Origin: Nageia nagi
Taxonomy: Eukaryota; Pinophyta
Direction: 5' to 3'
NCBI GenBank assembly: GCA_050084985.1
Contig: JBITNC010000001.1
Coordinates: 6,696,001 to 6,760,000, forward strand
DNA: 64,000 nucleotides
Position 1 is the stretch's first letter. The number at the start of each line of letters is the position of its first letter. The position numbers and the translations under genes are program-made. Under the pieces are notes generated by a model. The model saw nothing but the letters and a program-made list of their open reading frames with translations, had not been told where the DNA came from and ran no database searches. Shown here one piece after another: positions 10,689 through 22,950 of the stretch.

Positions 10689-11689
10689 TGTAATGTCCCC
10701 AATTACGAGAAACCTTGTTGAAGGTATAACTTTGGCCACAATCTCTAGATCATTGATTTGTCTTCTGAAACGGATAGGGTGTCTCATGCCAAACATTTTG
10801 ACAGGTTATACAACCTATTTTTGGCAAAAAATGAGGAGATATGGACTTTTGAAAATTCGCCCCTAAAGCCAGTTTCTACTATCGTGCAAGCGGGACCCAG
10901 TTTATTTAGTGTTGTTTCTTACACTTATTATTAATGGTCTGGCCCTATGAGGGGTATTAGGAGTGAATTATATTTAGATTAGGAGCCTTTGTTATTTTAG
11001 AATAATAGTGGGCCATGTTTTGTAATAAAGAAATATATTATTCCTTAATTGCCCAATGTCTAGCTTAGGAGGAGTCATTTGTCCATTAAGAGTTATTTAT
11101 ATTTCTAGTTTGGGTGGGCCAACCACAAATTAGAATTGAACTTCTATAAAAGGGAAGTGAGCACCTCATTTGAAGACATCATCTTGTGCATTCGATCTTG
11201 GATCATTCGGAGCTTAGGGATGCTTCCCTTCTTTACCTTCTAGGGCTTAAGACTACTCCCTAGCCTACAAATGGTTCATCTATACTTCTACACCTTTTGG
11301 AGAGCTTGCGCCTATCATTCTTGCCACTTGGGAGCTTGTGCCAACCATTGGGAGATATCTTGAGACTTGCACCTAGCTTGGAAGCCTTCTTGGGATATGC
11401 GCCAACCTTGAGGAGTCTAGTTTGAGCATTTTGGAGTCTTGGGCTTTTCCTTAGAACTTGTTACATGCTTGTTAGAGCCCTATACTTATTCTTGGTTCAT
11501 TATTGATGATATTGGCTCTTATATTGCATCTTGAATGTGAATGAGTGTTCTTATATATTTTTGCTATGCGTCTATCTTCTTTGTGCATGGGAATGTATGC
11601 GAATTGAGTAATTTTGGAGCTATTTTTGTTATATAACAGATCTGATTTGTACCCTAGTTTTGGTCATGTTCACAACTTCACATGTTACA
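10689..11689 (+). repeat. Family-D LTR, second copy
   Basis: It starts TGTAATGTCCCC and ends with a TGTTACA-type terminus at 11,689. It shares with the solo LTR at 6,123 the early block ('gaaacggatagggtgtctca' here, a close variant at about 6,215) and a TATA-like TATAAAA at 11,145-11,151. The flanking five bases (TAACC and AGAGC) do not match, so it is either one end of a truncated element or a solo LTR that has lost its duplication. Confidence 0.6.
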
Positions 11690-11852
11690 AGAGCTTTATA
11701 TCAGATTTTGCTACTGCTGTTATATTCCAGTTTTGAGCGTATTTTTGGATGGTTAATGAGAATGTTCATTGATGCCCTAATTTGTGAATGAATGCGAAAT
11801 TGAATACTAAATTGGATACACCCTAGAAAGGTTCATTATAGAACCCTAGCTA

Positions 11853-12791
11853 TGAAAATGTTAATCTCCAGACCTCCGGGTGTTAGAGCTCCAGGTATTC
11901 CCAACTTTCAGGCTTTGTCTCCATTCCTGGGAGATAGCTGCACCTGTTTCGGGCTCCTGTCTCCTACTCCGGGTGTTAATCTCCAAACTCCGAGGTCTAT
12001 CTTTCCTCCGTTCCGGGATATGGTGACTACAGGAATTACTTCCCGGGCTTTGGGACTCGGCAAACGTGCGACCTACCTCTCGAAGATCAGCCTTTAGCAG
12101 TTTGTGTTCTTCGGGCTTTGTTGACCCCGCTTCCGGGACTTAAACTCTATTACTTCGGGCTCTATCTCTTCTGGGTAGTAACAAACCATGGGAACTATTT
12201 TTTGCCTTCCAAGCTGCAAGTAGTGATAACACCCGCTGATTTTGGTGAGTGACATCACCATTTTAGAGCCCAGATTTCGGGTAGTATTGCGCTATATCCG
12301 GATTTACACATCGGAAACCTTTAAGGAATCTCTATTGCGGAATTAAATGCTCAATCGTTGACACTAGTTTTTGAATAGCGGCATTAACTTTTTTTGTACA
12401 AAAATGGTTGATCTACCTTTTGCAATCATTTAATGTGTTTCAGACATCATGCATACAAGGGCATGGGCTTCATCTACTTTGCAGAAAGGACGATAGAATG
12501 CGTGCATGGAGCCATGCTACATTTAATTGTATTTTGAACAAGTAGCATGCATGTAATATTTTATCTTAGTATAAGTCTAGATAGCCAAAGTGTAAATAAA
12601 AAAGATGGAGCAAGTTAAAAAACCATGTATGTTTTCCAGTTAGCTCTGAGAGAGCCTTGTAATAGTTTTACCTCTTTGCAATACATATATTTTGGTCTCC
12701 AATTTATCTCGTTGTTTATTCCGCCTATGGTTAGCCTCGCTGTGCTTTGGCTATACACATTATTTGTTTTCTCTGTCTTTCAAAATCATCA
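11853..12791 (+). repeat. Copia-1 5' LTR
   Basis: It starts TGAAAATGTTAATC and ends ATCATCA, just before the primer-binding site TGGTATTAGAGC (12,794-12,805), which is complementary to the 3' end of initiator methionine tRNA as in most copia elements. It matches 17,046-18,015 throughout. Confidence 0.85.
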
Positions 12792-12824
12792 ATTGGTATT
12801 AGAGCAGGATATTTATTGGGTTAA

Positions 12825-13685
12825 ATGGATTCCAAGCAAGGAAATTCACTGCAGTTGTAGATTCCCATTTTCAATGGAGACCATTACGAGTACTAATGCA
12901 TTCGGATGCAAACATTTCTTATCTTTCAAGACCTGTGGACATTTGTTTCCCAGGGTTTTACCGATTTAGATGAAGTTGCCTCTGCAGCTATGACTGCAGA
13001 TGAGAAGAAAGAAGTGTTGGAGAACCGTAAGAAGGATACCAAGGCATTATTTGCCATCCAGTCTAGGATAGATGTGTCCATCTTCCCCAAAATTGGAGTG
13101 TAAGACTTATAAGGAAGCATGGGAGATATTGGAGACCGCATACATAGGATCAGCCAAGGTCCATGTGGCAAAGCTCCAACTTTTAAGGAAGGAGTTCGAA
13201 TCTCTCCATATGAGAGTGGAAGAGAATATAAGTTTCTTCTTTTCCAAGATCTTGTAAATGCCCTCCATTCACATGATGAAGAGATGGGAGACACCAGAAT
13301 TGTTGAAAAAGTGCTCTGGAGCTTACCCAAAAGGTTTGATACCATTACCATTGTCATTGAAGAAGCAAAAGACCTGTCCCAACTCACTCTTTCAGAGTTG
13401 CAAGGTAGTCTAACTACTTATGAATATAAGATTAGTCACAGAGTTGAGTCTTTGGACCAATCTTTCCAAGGATAGTTGAGAATGAAGGGCCGAGAGTCCT
13501 CTTCATCAACTCCTAGTTCTTCTTCTTCATCCTCTCACGGAAGAGGTGGATCACTATGAGGAAGAAGCGGTGACCAGGGCAAAGGTAGAAGAGGCCGTTT
13601 TGGGGGAAGATCACAAGGTGACACCCCCAGACATTGTGACTATTGTAACAAAGATGGTCACATAGAATCACATTGCTGGAAGAAG
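12825..13685 (+). pseudogene. Copia-1 gag with zinc knuckle
   Basis: The gag polyprotein builds the virus-like particle that packages element RNA. The frame starts at ATG 12,825 (MDSKQGN), 20 bases after the primer site, and meets a stop after about ten codons. Fragments in other frames then continue the copia gag domain (DTKALFAIQSRIDVSIFPKI before 13,100, and a long helical part to about 13,480). A CCHC zinc knuckle, C-X2-C-X4-H-X4-C, lies at 13,635-13,676 with all four ligands present. At least two frameshifts separate the parts. The corresponding region of copia-3 (36,593 on) is very similar. Confidence 0.8.
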
Positions 13686-13689
13686 AATC

Positions 13690-16600
13690 CCCAGCTCAAA
13701 GCTCAGTATGTTGAGGATCAAGCCGAGAGCAACATGTTCCTCACTTGTAGCAGTTTCCAGGATGAAGAAGATGTGTGGTACCTGGATAGTGGATGTTCCA
13801 ACCATATGATTGGAAACAAAGCGTTGTTTCTTAATGTTGACACCTCTGTCATAGGCCAAGTCAGGTTTGGTGACAACAAAAGTGTCGACATCCACGATAG
13901 AGGGACTATTGCCTTAAAGTCCAAAGTTGGTAAGATAGTTTATATGCATAGCACTCTCTTTGTTCTTATATGCATAGCACTCTCTTTGTTCCTGGCCTTA
14001 AGCACAATCTGTTAAGTATTGGCTAGCTTAGTATAAGGGGTTATATAACCACCTTCAAAAGGAAAGGGTGAACCATAGTAAAAGAGGCCAATAATCAGCT
14101 TATAGCCACCATCCATATGATTGAAAATAGGATGTATAAGCTCAGAATGACACTTGTGACACGTTGGTTAAAAGCATCCATTGATTTTGCGTGGTTATGG
14201 CATAGGAGATTTGGTCATTTAAACTTTCACTTATTGAATGGTCTGCACAAATTGGTGAGAGGCCTTCCTACCATCTCCCATGCACCCAGTGAGGTCTGTG
14301 AAAGTTGTGTTGCATGCAAGCAACATCGAGTGAAGTTTTCAAAGCATCAATACAGGGCCAAGTACCCTCTTTAGTTGGTGCACACAGACTTGTGGACCAA
14401 TGCAAACTCCTAGCCAAGGCGGTAAGTCAAGATATATGCTTATCTTTACTGATGATTTTTCTAGGATGAGCTGGCTTTATTTATCGCAAAACAAGTCCGA
14501 ACCCTTTGAGAGTTTTGTTAAATTTAAGTCTTGTTGAAAAACAATCTGGCTATTTTATCAAGAAGTTCAAAATTGATAGAGGAGGAGAATTCGTTTCCAA
14601 TGAATTTAAGAATTTCTGCCATCAGCATGGCATTGTTAGGCAGTATACAACTACCTACACTCCATAGCAGAATGGAGTGGCTGAAAGGAAAAATCGAATA
14701 GGAGTTGAGATGGCTAGATGCATGATAAAAGAAAAGGGCCATCCCACTAGTTTTTGGGGTGAAGCAGTGCATGTCGCAGTTTATATTCTAAATAAGTGTC
14801 CCACTCAAGTTTTGAAGGACACCACCCCTTATGAAGCTTGGTTTGGTGTACAACCAAACATTTCTCATCTTCAGATATTTGGCTTGACTTGTTTTGTGCA
14901 TGTGCCAAAAGAAAACAAGAAGAAGCTTGATGAGAAATCCATCAAATGCATTTTAGTGGGATACTCTGAAGCATCTAAGGCCTATAGATGTTATGATCCA
15001 CTAACTGGTAAGATACACATCAGTAGAGATGTGATTTTTGAAGAAGGGGACAACCAATCAAGAAAATGGTGCTAAAAACACCACTGCGAAATTCCAACTT
15101 GATGAAGATTGTGAACCTACTCACATTACGACACCTCCTCAACTTTCATCACCATCTTCACCAGCCACCAGCTCACCATAGCAAGTACAACCAAATCAAT
15201 TTCCTGTTGCTCGTACTCCACTAGCCAAAAACAAGTGGACTAGTGATTGCTATCATCCTCCATCATTGATGTTGGATAAAGACCTCAACAAAAGAATGAC
15301 CCGGTCACAAACCAGAGCTGGAAATCAAGAGGTAAATATCTCTTATACATTAATGGCTTCATTTGTTGAGCCTTCCTCATATACTGAAGCTCTTGCCAAT
15401 GAGGATTGGAAGAAAGCCATGGAGGATGAGATTGAGCAAATCCAGAAGAATGACACCTGGGAGCTTGTGCCTTCTCCCAAAGACAAAAAGGTAATTGGTG
15501 TCAAGTGGATTTATAAATTGAAGCATAATCCTGATAGGAGTATTGCAAAGCACAAAGCTCGTCTAGTTGCTAAAGGATATGTTCAGAAGGAAGGGCTAGA
15601 TTATGATGAGACTTTTGCACCGGTGGCCAGCCTAGAGATTGGGAGATCTTTGCTTGCACTTTCCTCTCATTTTGGTTTGATAGTCTATCAAATGGATGTC
15701 AAATCTGCCTTCCTTAATGGATATTTGAAGGAGGTTGTTTATGTTAAGTAGCTTGAAGGATTTATTATTCTTGATCAAGCAGATAAGGTCTATAAACTCA
15801 AAAAGGCTCTCTATGGCCTTAAACAAGAACCCTGGGCATGGTACACCCAGATTGATGGTTACCTTCAGAAAAATAGTTATCAGAGATGCTCAGTGGAAAG
15901 CACACTGTACAAAAACATTGAAGGTAGCAACTTCTTTATTCTGTGCTTGTATGTTGATGATATCATTTTAACAAGCACCTCTGATGCTATGATAGATCAA
16001 TTTAAGAATGTTATGATCAGTGAATTTGAGATGAGTGATCTTGGAGAGATGAATTCTTTTCTTGGCCTACAAGTCAAGGAATCCTCCAGTGGCATTTTGA
16101 TCACTCAGTCCAAATATGTGGAGGATCTGCTGGCCCGCTTCAAGATGCAAAGATGCAGCCCCGTTGATACACCAACTGTTGTCAGAGCCAAGCTGTTGAA
16201 GGAGGACTCCTCTCCAAATGTTGATGCCACTATGTACCGGTCCTTAATTGGTAGCCTTATGTATCTCACTGCTACCAGACCATACATCATGTTTGTTGTC
16301 AGCAAAGTAGCTCGATTCATGCACTCACCACATCAGACGCATTGGATTGTAGCCAAACGGATCTTGTGCTATGTGAGTGGCACACGCCACTATGGGCTTT
16401 AGTATAAATCCTTAGACCAGGCAACGTTACAAGCCTATACAGATGCTGATTGGGCCGGATGTCTTGATGATCGGAAGAGCACGTCAGGGTATGGATTCTT
16501 CTTTGGAGAATTTTTGGTCTCATGGAGCAGCAAGAAGCAACCCACTATTGCACTTTCATCAGCAAAAGCTGAGTATATTGCTGCCTTTGCCACTTGCACA

Positions 16601-16912
16601 CAAGCCATTTGGCTTTCCCGTTTGTTTGAAGATTTGGACATGGATATTTAACTCCCCATTTTAGTGCACTATGACAATCTCAACACAATTGCCATGACTA
16701 AGAACCATGTGTTTCATAGCAAGACAAAGCACATTGATATAGGCCATCAGTTTATGAGAGATTTGGTTGATGATTATCCAGTTTCATCATTGTCCTATCG
16801 ATGCTCAAATTGCAGATATCTTTACCAAGCCATTGCCCAAGGATCGTTTTTGCTACCTTCGGAGCCAACTTGGAGTCCATACCTTAGACTTTCAGGGGCG
16901 AATGTTTGCTAA
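13690..16912 (+). pseudogene. Copia-1 pol: protease, integrase, reverse transcriptase, RNase H
   Basis: Pol cuts the polyprotein, copies the RNA and inserts the DNA. Protease: active-site DSG at 13,785-13,793. Integrase: His-Cys zinc domain at about 14,180-14,340 (CESCVAC), then HTDLW near 14,383, DRGGEF near 14,577, and GVAERKN near 14,677. A frameshift near 14,390 and a stop in the TPQQNG motif break it. Reverse transcriptase: [20 protein letters not shown] near 15,515, [11 protein letters not shown] near 15,690, and catalytic YVDD at 15,950-15,961, intact. RNase H: about 16,430-16,660, out of frame with the preceding part. The end matches the usual DIFTKPLPKDRF tail near 16,830. A 26-bp tandem duplication at 13,941-13,992 also shifts the frame. 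Confidence 0.88.
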
Positions 16913-17045
16913 TCTTGACTAGCTTAGGATATTGGTTGGACTTTGTATATATTGCATATGTCTTTAACTTTGTTTTCTTTGCATTTGTGTTTTTTGGCAA
17001 ACAGAGAAAGTGTTCTCATTTTGTTTTGGAGATTAAGGGGGCAAT

Positions 17046-18015
17046 TAAAAATGTTAATCTCCAGACCTCTGGGTGTTAGAGCTCTGGGTATTCCCAACTT
17101 TTGTGCCTTGTTTCTATTTCAGGAGATAGCTGCACTTGCTTCGGGCTCCTATCTCCTACTCCGGGTGTTAATCTTGAGACTCCGGGGTCTATCTTTCCTC
17201 CGCTCCAGGATATGGCGACTACAGGAATTAGTTCTCGGGATCCGGGACTTAGCAAAAGTGCGACCTACCTCTTGGAGATCTGGACTTAGTAGTTTGTGTT
17301 CTTCGGGTTTTGTTGACCCCGCTTTCGGGACTTAAACACTCTATTACTTTGGGCTCTCTCTCTTCCGGGCAGTAAACAAACCCCAGGAACTATTTTTTGC
17401 CTTCCAAGTTGCGGGTAGTGATAACACCCGTTGATTTTGGTGAGTGACATCACCATTTTAGAGCCCGGATCCCAGGAAGTATTGCGCTATCACGTCCCTT
17501 TTGCTTCGAAACCCGGATTTACACACTAGAAACATCTGTTTAAGGGATTTCTACCCTAGAATTAAATGCTCAACCGTCGACACTAGTTTCTGAAAATCGG
17601 CATTAACGTTTTTTGTACAAAAATGGTTGATCTACTTTCTGCAATCATTTAATGTGTTTCATACGTCGTGTATACAAAGGCATGGGCTTCATCTACTTTG
17701 CAAAAAGGACAACAAAATGCGATCATGGAGCCGTGTTGCATTTAATTGTATTTTGACCAAGTAGCATGCATGTAATATTTTGTCTTAGTATAAGTCTAGA
17801 TAGCCAAAGTGTAAATAAAAAAGATGGAGGAGCAGATTAAAGAATCGTGTATGTTTTTCTGTTAGCTTTGAGAGAGTCGTGTAATAGTTTTACCTATCTG
17901 CAATACATATATTTTGGTCTCCAATTTATCTCGCTATTTATTCCGCCTGTGGTTAGCCTCATTGTGCTCTGGCTATACACATTATTTGTTTTCTCTTTGT
18001 CTTTCAAAACCTTCA
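17046..18015 (+). repeat. Copia-1 3' LTR
   Basis: It follows a purine-rich tract (17,032-17,045, containing AAGGGGG). Its first two bases are TA where the 5' LTR has TG, a simple substitution, and it ends CCTTCA. It is slightly longer than the 5' LTR and diverged from it. Confidence 0.85.
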
Positions 18016-18020
18016 AGCTT

Positions 18021-20474
18021 CAACCAAATGATAGATTTGGATTCCTCCAAAGATGATAATTCTGGAGATATCTTGGAGTAATGATTTTGAAGATGATTAT
18101 GTTCTTGATTGAGGTTGAGCACTTGAAAAGTTGAAACAACATGCCCAAATAAAAAGAATATATAATTTGATGAAGTCTCATGTCCTTGCCTCACTTTTGC
18201 CTCTTTCAAGATCTTACAAAATATATTTTCTGCAAAATAGAAAAACAACTTTCGAAAAACATTAGATTATCAAACATATTGTGATATGAGTGGAGGCTTG
18301 TCCTTGTCCCAAAAGCTACGAAGGATAGGCGAGAGTTTGGATTAGCACATTCTTCGCAAGCAAAGCAAATGTTACTGATTGCCTTTTTTGATTTGTGCTG
18401 CTAGCGAAGGCCTCTGTTGAAACATGGAGCTCAAAGAAAATGTTAGAAACTTGGTTGCTTGTTTTGTATGATGAAAGGGGACATGATAAGTTTTCATAAT
18501 GATCAGGCATCCCCCTTGTCAGTAGCGATAAAACATGCAAGAGATAAAACATGAAACACAGACAAAACTTAATAATTCTGCAGTGATAATTTAGAGAATG
18601 ATATTTCATAAGTCATAATTTCAGAAATAATAATTTAGAAGTTAAAACTAAGAGATTTTCTTTGACAACATTGATGCCTTCTTTATCAACTTTAGGCTTT
18701 GAAGGTGTGGGTTCAAAAGCATTGTGTATGTTTGAAGGAGAGATGGGTACATCTGAATTATTTTGCTCTATGTATATGATTCATTATCAAGGATAACTTA
18801 TTGGAGTTGGTAGTATGAAGAGTATGTTCTAGAGGTATTTAAGAGACTAATCTCGGAATTTGCATTCCTCTTGTGTGTTCAAGTATGGTAATTTGGTTTC
18901 AATCTAATTATTCCTTAGTACTTTTCAAAATGGAGGAGTTTAAGCAGGTAGCTACTCTGTTGGATTTGGAGTGAAGCTATTCTTGTATACCAAACAACCC
19001 TTATGTAGATGTCACCCTTTTTCGGTACTTGGTGGGTGGTCTTTTGAACTCGACTCCTGCTAGTTTTCCATGGCATATTGTGCTAGGTCCATGTTGGAAA
19101 GGAGGGGTTTTGTTGGAAGGCAGCAAAAAGGATATTGAGGTATCTGAAGGTTACATTGTATATGAAGATCTTCATTGTAGAGAAACCACTTAGTGGATAT
19201 TTTGATTCTAATTGCTTGGAAATGCTAGTGATTGAAAAAGCACCTCTAGATATGTGTTAATTTTCAATTCAATCTCAGATGTTCAAGTTGTAAAAAGCAG
19301 TCAGTGAGACAGGCACGGAGATCATGCGGGTCTGGCAGTTCCCCTAGGAGCTTGGGTTTAAGTAAGACCAGCTGACTGCTTTGAAGTCATATAATTAACT
19401 TCCATTGGGTGGTGTAGAATCACGTCCAGAATTAGCTCAGAAGCATATTGAGTTTCACATTCATTACATCTTGCAGCTAGCAGAATACAGTGCATTTCTA
19501 GTACATTCCAATGGAGCACCAATTGGCTAACTTCGTCATTATGGGGGATGCTTAAGAATTTTGGAAGCTATCATTGAGGGTGGGGTTTGGATGTTATGAC
19601 AATTTTAACATCATCATGCACAATCATCTTATATTTTCATCATAGCTTTGGTAGAGGCAGAGTTTGAATAGATATAGTAAACACTTTGAATGTTGGAACT
19701 ATCATTGACATCTGCTGCAGGTATTAGATGCTATTGGCAACACAATCATGTGTGATCATCTTACATTCAATTTCATGTGGTCATTTATTCAATCTTACAC
19801 CATGTGTACCCCTGCATCTTTGCCCCTGCGTAATAGTGTTTTGGGGATTTGTGCTAGGTGTTCCATTCTTGTTTGTTGCATAGCCCTGCACTTGTCCACT
19901 GAAACAATATATAGTTTAATTACTGAACAGAATAAATCTTTTCCTCAAAATCAAATGTAGTTCTGTTTGGTCCGATTTCACCAAAGCTTGAAATTCTCAT
20001 TTACTTGTAATCTACTTTGCTTCACTTGAAAGTCTCTAAATGAGGTTATTTGCAGAACTGCCAAAAAACAGCGAAACCAAAAATCTGTGGTTTGGTGGAG
20101 AAACAATCGTCTAACAAACTTAGTTGTTACTAATTTTGAAATTGACTTAATTAGGAATCGCTCGAGTGCAGACAATTTGTAAGTGCAAGAGCAAGTCTTT
20201 AGGAGGATGTTACATCCATAAGATTCCTGGTAAATTTAGTCCTCTGGCTTGATTTGGGCATGTTACAATCATAATAGTAGACTGCTAGGATGATATTTGT
20301 AATCAATCCATCCAATTGAAAAATGAAAAAGAACATGTTGGGTGAAGAATCTGCTGGCTTCATTACGAAACAACTCTTGTTTCCACAATTGCTATTGACA
20401 TCTACTTTAGCGCACACATTTTAAATAAGTAGATCCATATGGGTGTTTGACACTTGAACTTTTATTCGCTGTAG
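18021..20474. other. No gene recognised; probable upstream intron of the RCC1 gene
   Basis: No earlier RCC1 exon was found although one is expected: the exon at 20,475 opens inside a repeat. A strong splice acceptor (pyrimidine-rich, then GCTGTAG) ends the stretch, so at least its right part should be intron if the gene is expressed. An 11-bp perfect inverted repeat lies at 19,294-19,304 and 19,372-19,382. Otherwise nothing was recognised on either strand. Confidence 0.45.
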
Positions 20475-21538
20475 TGTGGACAAGGTTGTACAGAAGATGA
20501 ACTAAGTCCCACCTATGTTTCGTCTTTGGGAGGCTTACACGTAAAAGGAGTGGCTGCTGGATTGTGGCATACTGTCTGTATCACCGCTACAGGTGATGTT
20601 TATGCTTTTGGTGGTAATCAATTTGGTCAACTTGGCACAGGTGGAGAACAAGCTGAGGTCTGTGCAATCTGATCTGTCTTTTTTTGTAACAAGTCTGCTT
20701 ATGGAGGAAGGTGACTTTTGGATCATTGATTAATACTCCTGGAAATGTTTATCTTCAGATGTTTCCAAGGCTTCTAGAGGCACCAAGTCTAGAGCACCAA
20801 CAAGCTAAAATTGTTTCGTGTGGGGCTCGACACAGTGCCATATCTACAGGTATTAGATATAGCACCTTTCCATATTCATTGAGAAATAGATGAACATTAT
20901 TTTCCTTTTTCATTCTAAATCAGGGGTTTCATTCTGTTACAACACAACAGAATTGCATTAGTAAGAGTACAAATTGATCAAGGATGCTGCAATACTTTTG
21001 TTCTAGCAGCATAACAAACACTGAAACTTTTTCCTCCTTGGTGTCGGATTCTCATCTTTTTTGTATTTCAAATTTCTAGAAAATTTTGTTGAAAGAATCT
21101 GACATTCTCATAAAATTGGTCACCAGTGAATATTGTTATGGAATTGTCTTTTCTCAATCCGTCAATAGATGTGATTGGTTCTTATCAAGTTTCTGAAAAT
21201 ACATGGTATGGATGCTAATGTAGTTCAAAATGTTGTTTGGCTTTTGAAGAAAAGGGTAAGGTATTCTGTTGGGGCTGGAACAAGTATGGGCAGGTATGTT
21301 GCTTATGTAGTTTGTGTGCTTTTACACTTGCATACGTATCCACATCTTTTGTATTTTGAGATGGTTTTAGAATAGCCATTGGCAAAGTACTAACAGTTGT
21401 GATCTTTTGTTTATGTAGCTTGGCTTGGGTGATGCCATAGACAGAAATGTTCCATGTGAAGTTCCTTTTGAAAATTTCCTTGTTAAAAGGGTTGCATGTG
21501 GATGGTGGCATACACTAGCATCAACAAGTTCCCATTAA
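20475..21538 (+). CDS. RCC1-repeat protein, last four exons
   Basis: Four exons join in one frame: 20,475-20,657, 20,759-20,849, 21,250-21,293 and 21,419-21,538 (TAA at 21,536-21,538). All three introns are GT-AG. The joined product has about 145 residues with typical RCC1 propeller signatures: GVAAGLWHTVC and YAFGGNQFGQLGTG (exon 1), KIVSCGARHSA (exon 2), FCWGWNKYGQ completed by LGLGD across the exon 3/4 junction, and VACGWWHTLA at the end. RCC1 proteins fold as seven-bladed propellers. The plant family includes the UV-B receptor UVR8 and many members of unknown role, and this C-terminus resembles the UVR8-like group generally, not UVR8 itself. No stop or frameshift is present, so selection probably still acts or acted recently. 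Earlier exons, encoding most of the propeller, were not found in the window. Confidence 0.88.
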
Positions 21539-22670
21539 TGGTGGGGGTGAAATCACAAATTTTTGACAATACTCAGCCATCCAATTATGCTTTATACCAA
21601 CGGTGGTACATTTTTCTTGGAGGAGTTATCCTCAGTTTTGGTTTTGATGTTTTAATTCTATTTAGATACTCACTTTTGGCTTGTGGGACTTACTACAAGC
21701 CACGAATTAGTTCTTACATCGAGTGTGAATTGAGTTCTGTGGTTTTATGTAGTGTATCTTGTAAATCATAATTATTGAGTTCTGAGATTCCATGCAGCAT
21801 ATTTTGTAACTCTAGCATGCAACTAAATCCTTCGCAAAATTGAAAATTGCCTCAGCTACTAGGCATGCAGATTCAGATTGAAATTGTTCTTAGCATGCTG
21901 CGTCTTTTATACAGGTGTGGGGTGTATATACATATTCAAAAAGTTTGTAATTGCAGACTTTGAATTATACATGCTTGTAAAATGCAAATAAGTAAGATCT
22001 TCAATTGTTTATTTGTGAAGGTATTTTTTGCTCCAGTTTCCAATCAAATCATCTGTGCGAACATTGTGCAAAGAGAATGGATAATGATCCTATCTTTCAC
22101 TTCCCATAGCTCTCCTTTTAATAATTTGAGTAGACAACAAATCATATTTGTTTGCTAAGAGGTCATGTTTATAACTTGTTGACAGTCACATATATGATGC
22201 TGACAAAAACAGTGCCCAAAGTTCCTGTTGTGTTATTGCCATAGGAGGTGAATGAAGAGATACCATGTGGCTGCAGGAGCCCCTATGTCAAGCTTGATTC
22301 TCTAATACGAAGTTGAAGACCCATCAGAAGCAAAGTTAGGAATTCTGAATATACTGTTCAAACATGGAACACTGACGAATGATGGAAGGCTGGAAGAGTG
22401 ATCAGAGTGTTGATGTTCCGTCCTACATAAACCTCTCAGAACATTTGTGTCACATCTTTAGCCATTATTTGTAACAATTCTCAGAACATTTGAGAATTAA
22501 ATGCCTTGAAGATAACAAAGTCGGGATCTGTTATTGCAATAAAGAAATTTTTGTCTGATTCGTAGATGTGGATTCTTTTAACCTTGAGTACTATGTGCGA
22601 GGCTGCAAAATTTAATTAGAATTATTAAATGTGTTTTGTATGGATACTTCGGGAAACATGGGAAGCTAAT
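21539..22670 (+). other. Probable 3' untranslated and downstream region of the RCC1 gene
   Basis: Noncoding sequence follows the RCC1 stop. An AATAAA at 22,538-22,543 is a candidate poly(A) signal about 1 kb downstream, which would need a long or spliced 3' UTR. No other gene was recognised. Confidence 0.4.
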
Positions 22671-22950
22671 CTTTTTGGTGTGAACTATGAAGTTATCTTT
22701 CTTTATTTTTTATATTTTTTTGTTGGAGTGTCAGTTCAATGACATTGAAACATCATCAAAGCAATTTCGACATAATTCTAATATTCATTGAATATCAGCT
22801 TTTTATAATCAGTTCTTTTTGGTGTGCACTATGAAGTTCTCTTTCTTTATTTTTTTTGTTGCAGTGTCACTTGAATGACATTGAAACATCAACAAATGAA
22901 TTTCGGCATAATTCTAATGTTCATTGAATTCCAGCTTTTTATAATCTGTT
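22671..22950 (+). repeat. Two-copy tandem duplication, period 144 bp
   Basis: The block 22,671-22,814, beginning 'ctttttggtgtgaactatg', is repeated head to tail at 22,815-22,950 with small differences and a shorter T-run. Both copies contain 'atgacattgaaacatca' and end 'gctttttataatc'. Noncoding. Confidence 0.85.

Larger units (their letters stand above)
11853..18015 (+). mobile_element. Copia-1: Ty1/copia retrotransposon with both LTRs, decayed
   Basis: A complete but dead Ty1/copia element of 6,163 bp in the order LTR, primer-binding site, gag, protease, integrase, reverse transcriptase, RNase H, polypurine tract, LTR. The integrase-before-reverse-transcriptase order defines Ty1/copia. The flanking five bases are AGCTA (11,848-11,852) and AGCTT (18,016-18,020), a target duplication with one change. 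The two LTRs differ at many positions and the reading frame is broken in several places, so the insertion is old. Its gag and pol resemble those of copia-3 closely enough to be the same lineage. It sits about 2.5 kb upstream of the RCC1 exons and may lie in an intron of that gene. Confidence 0.9.
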
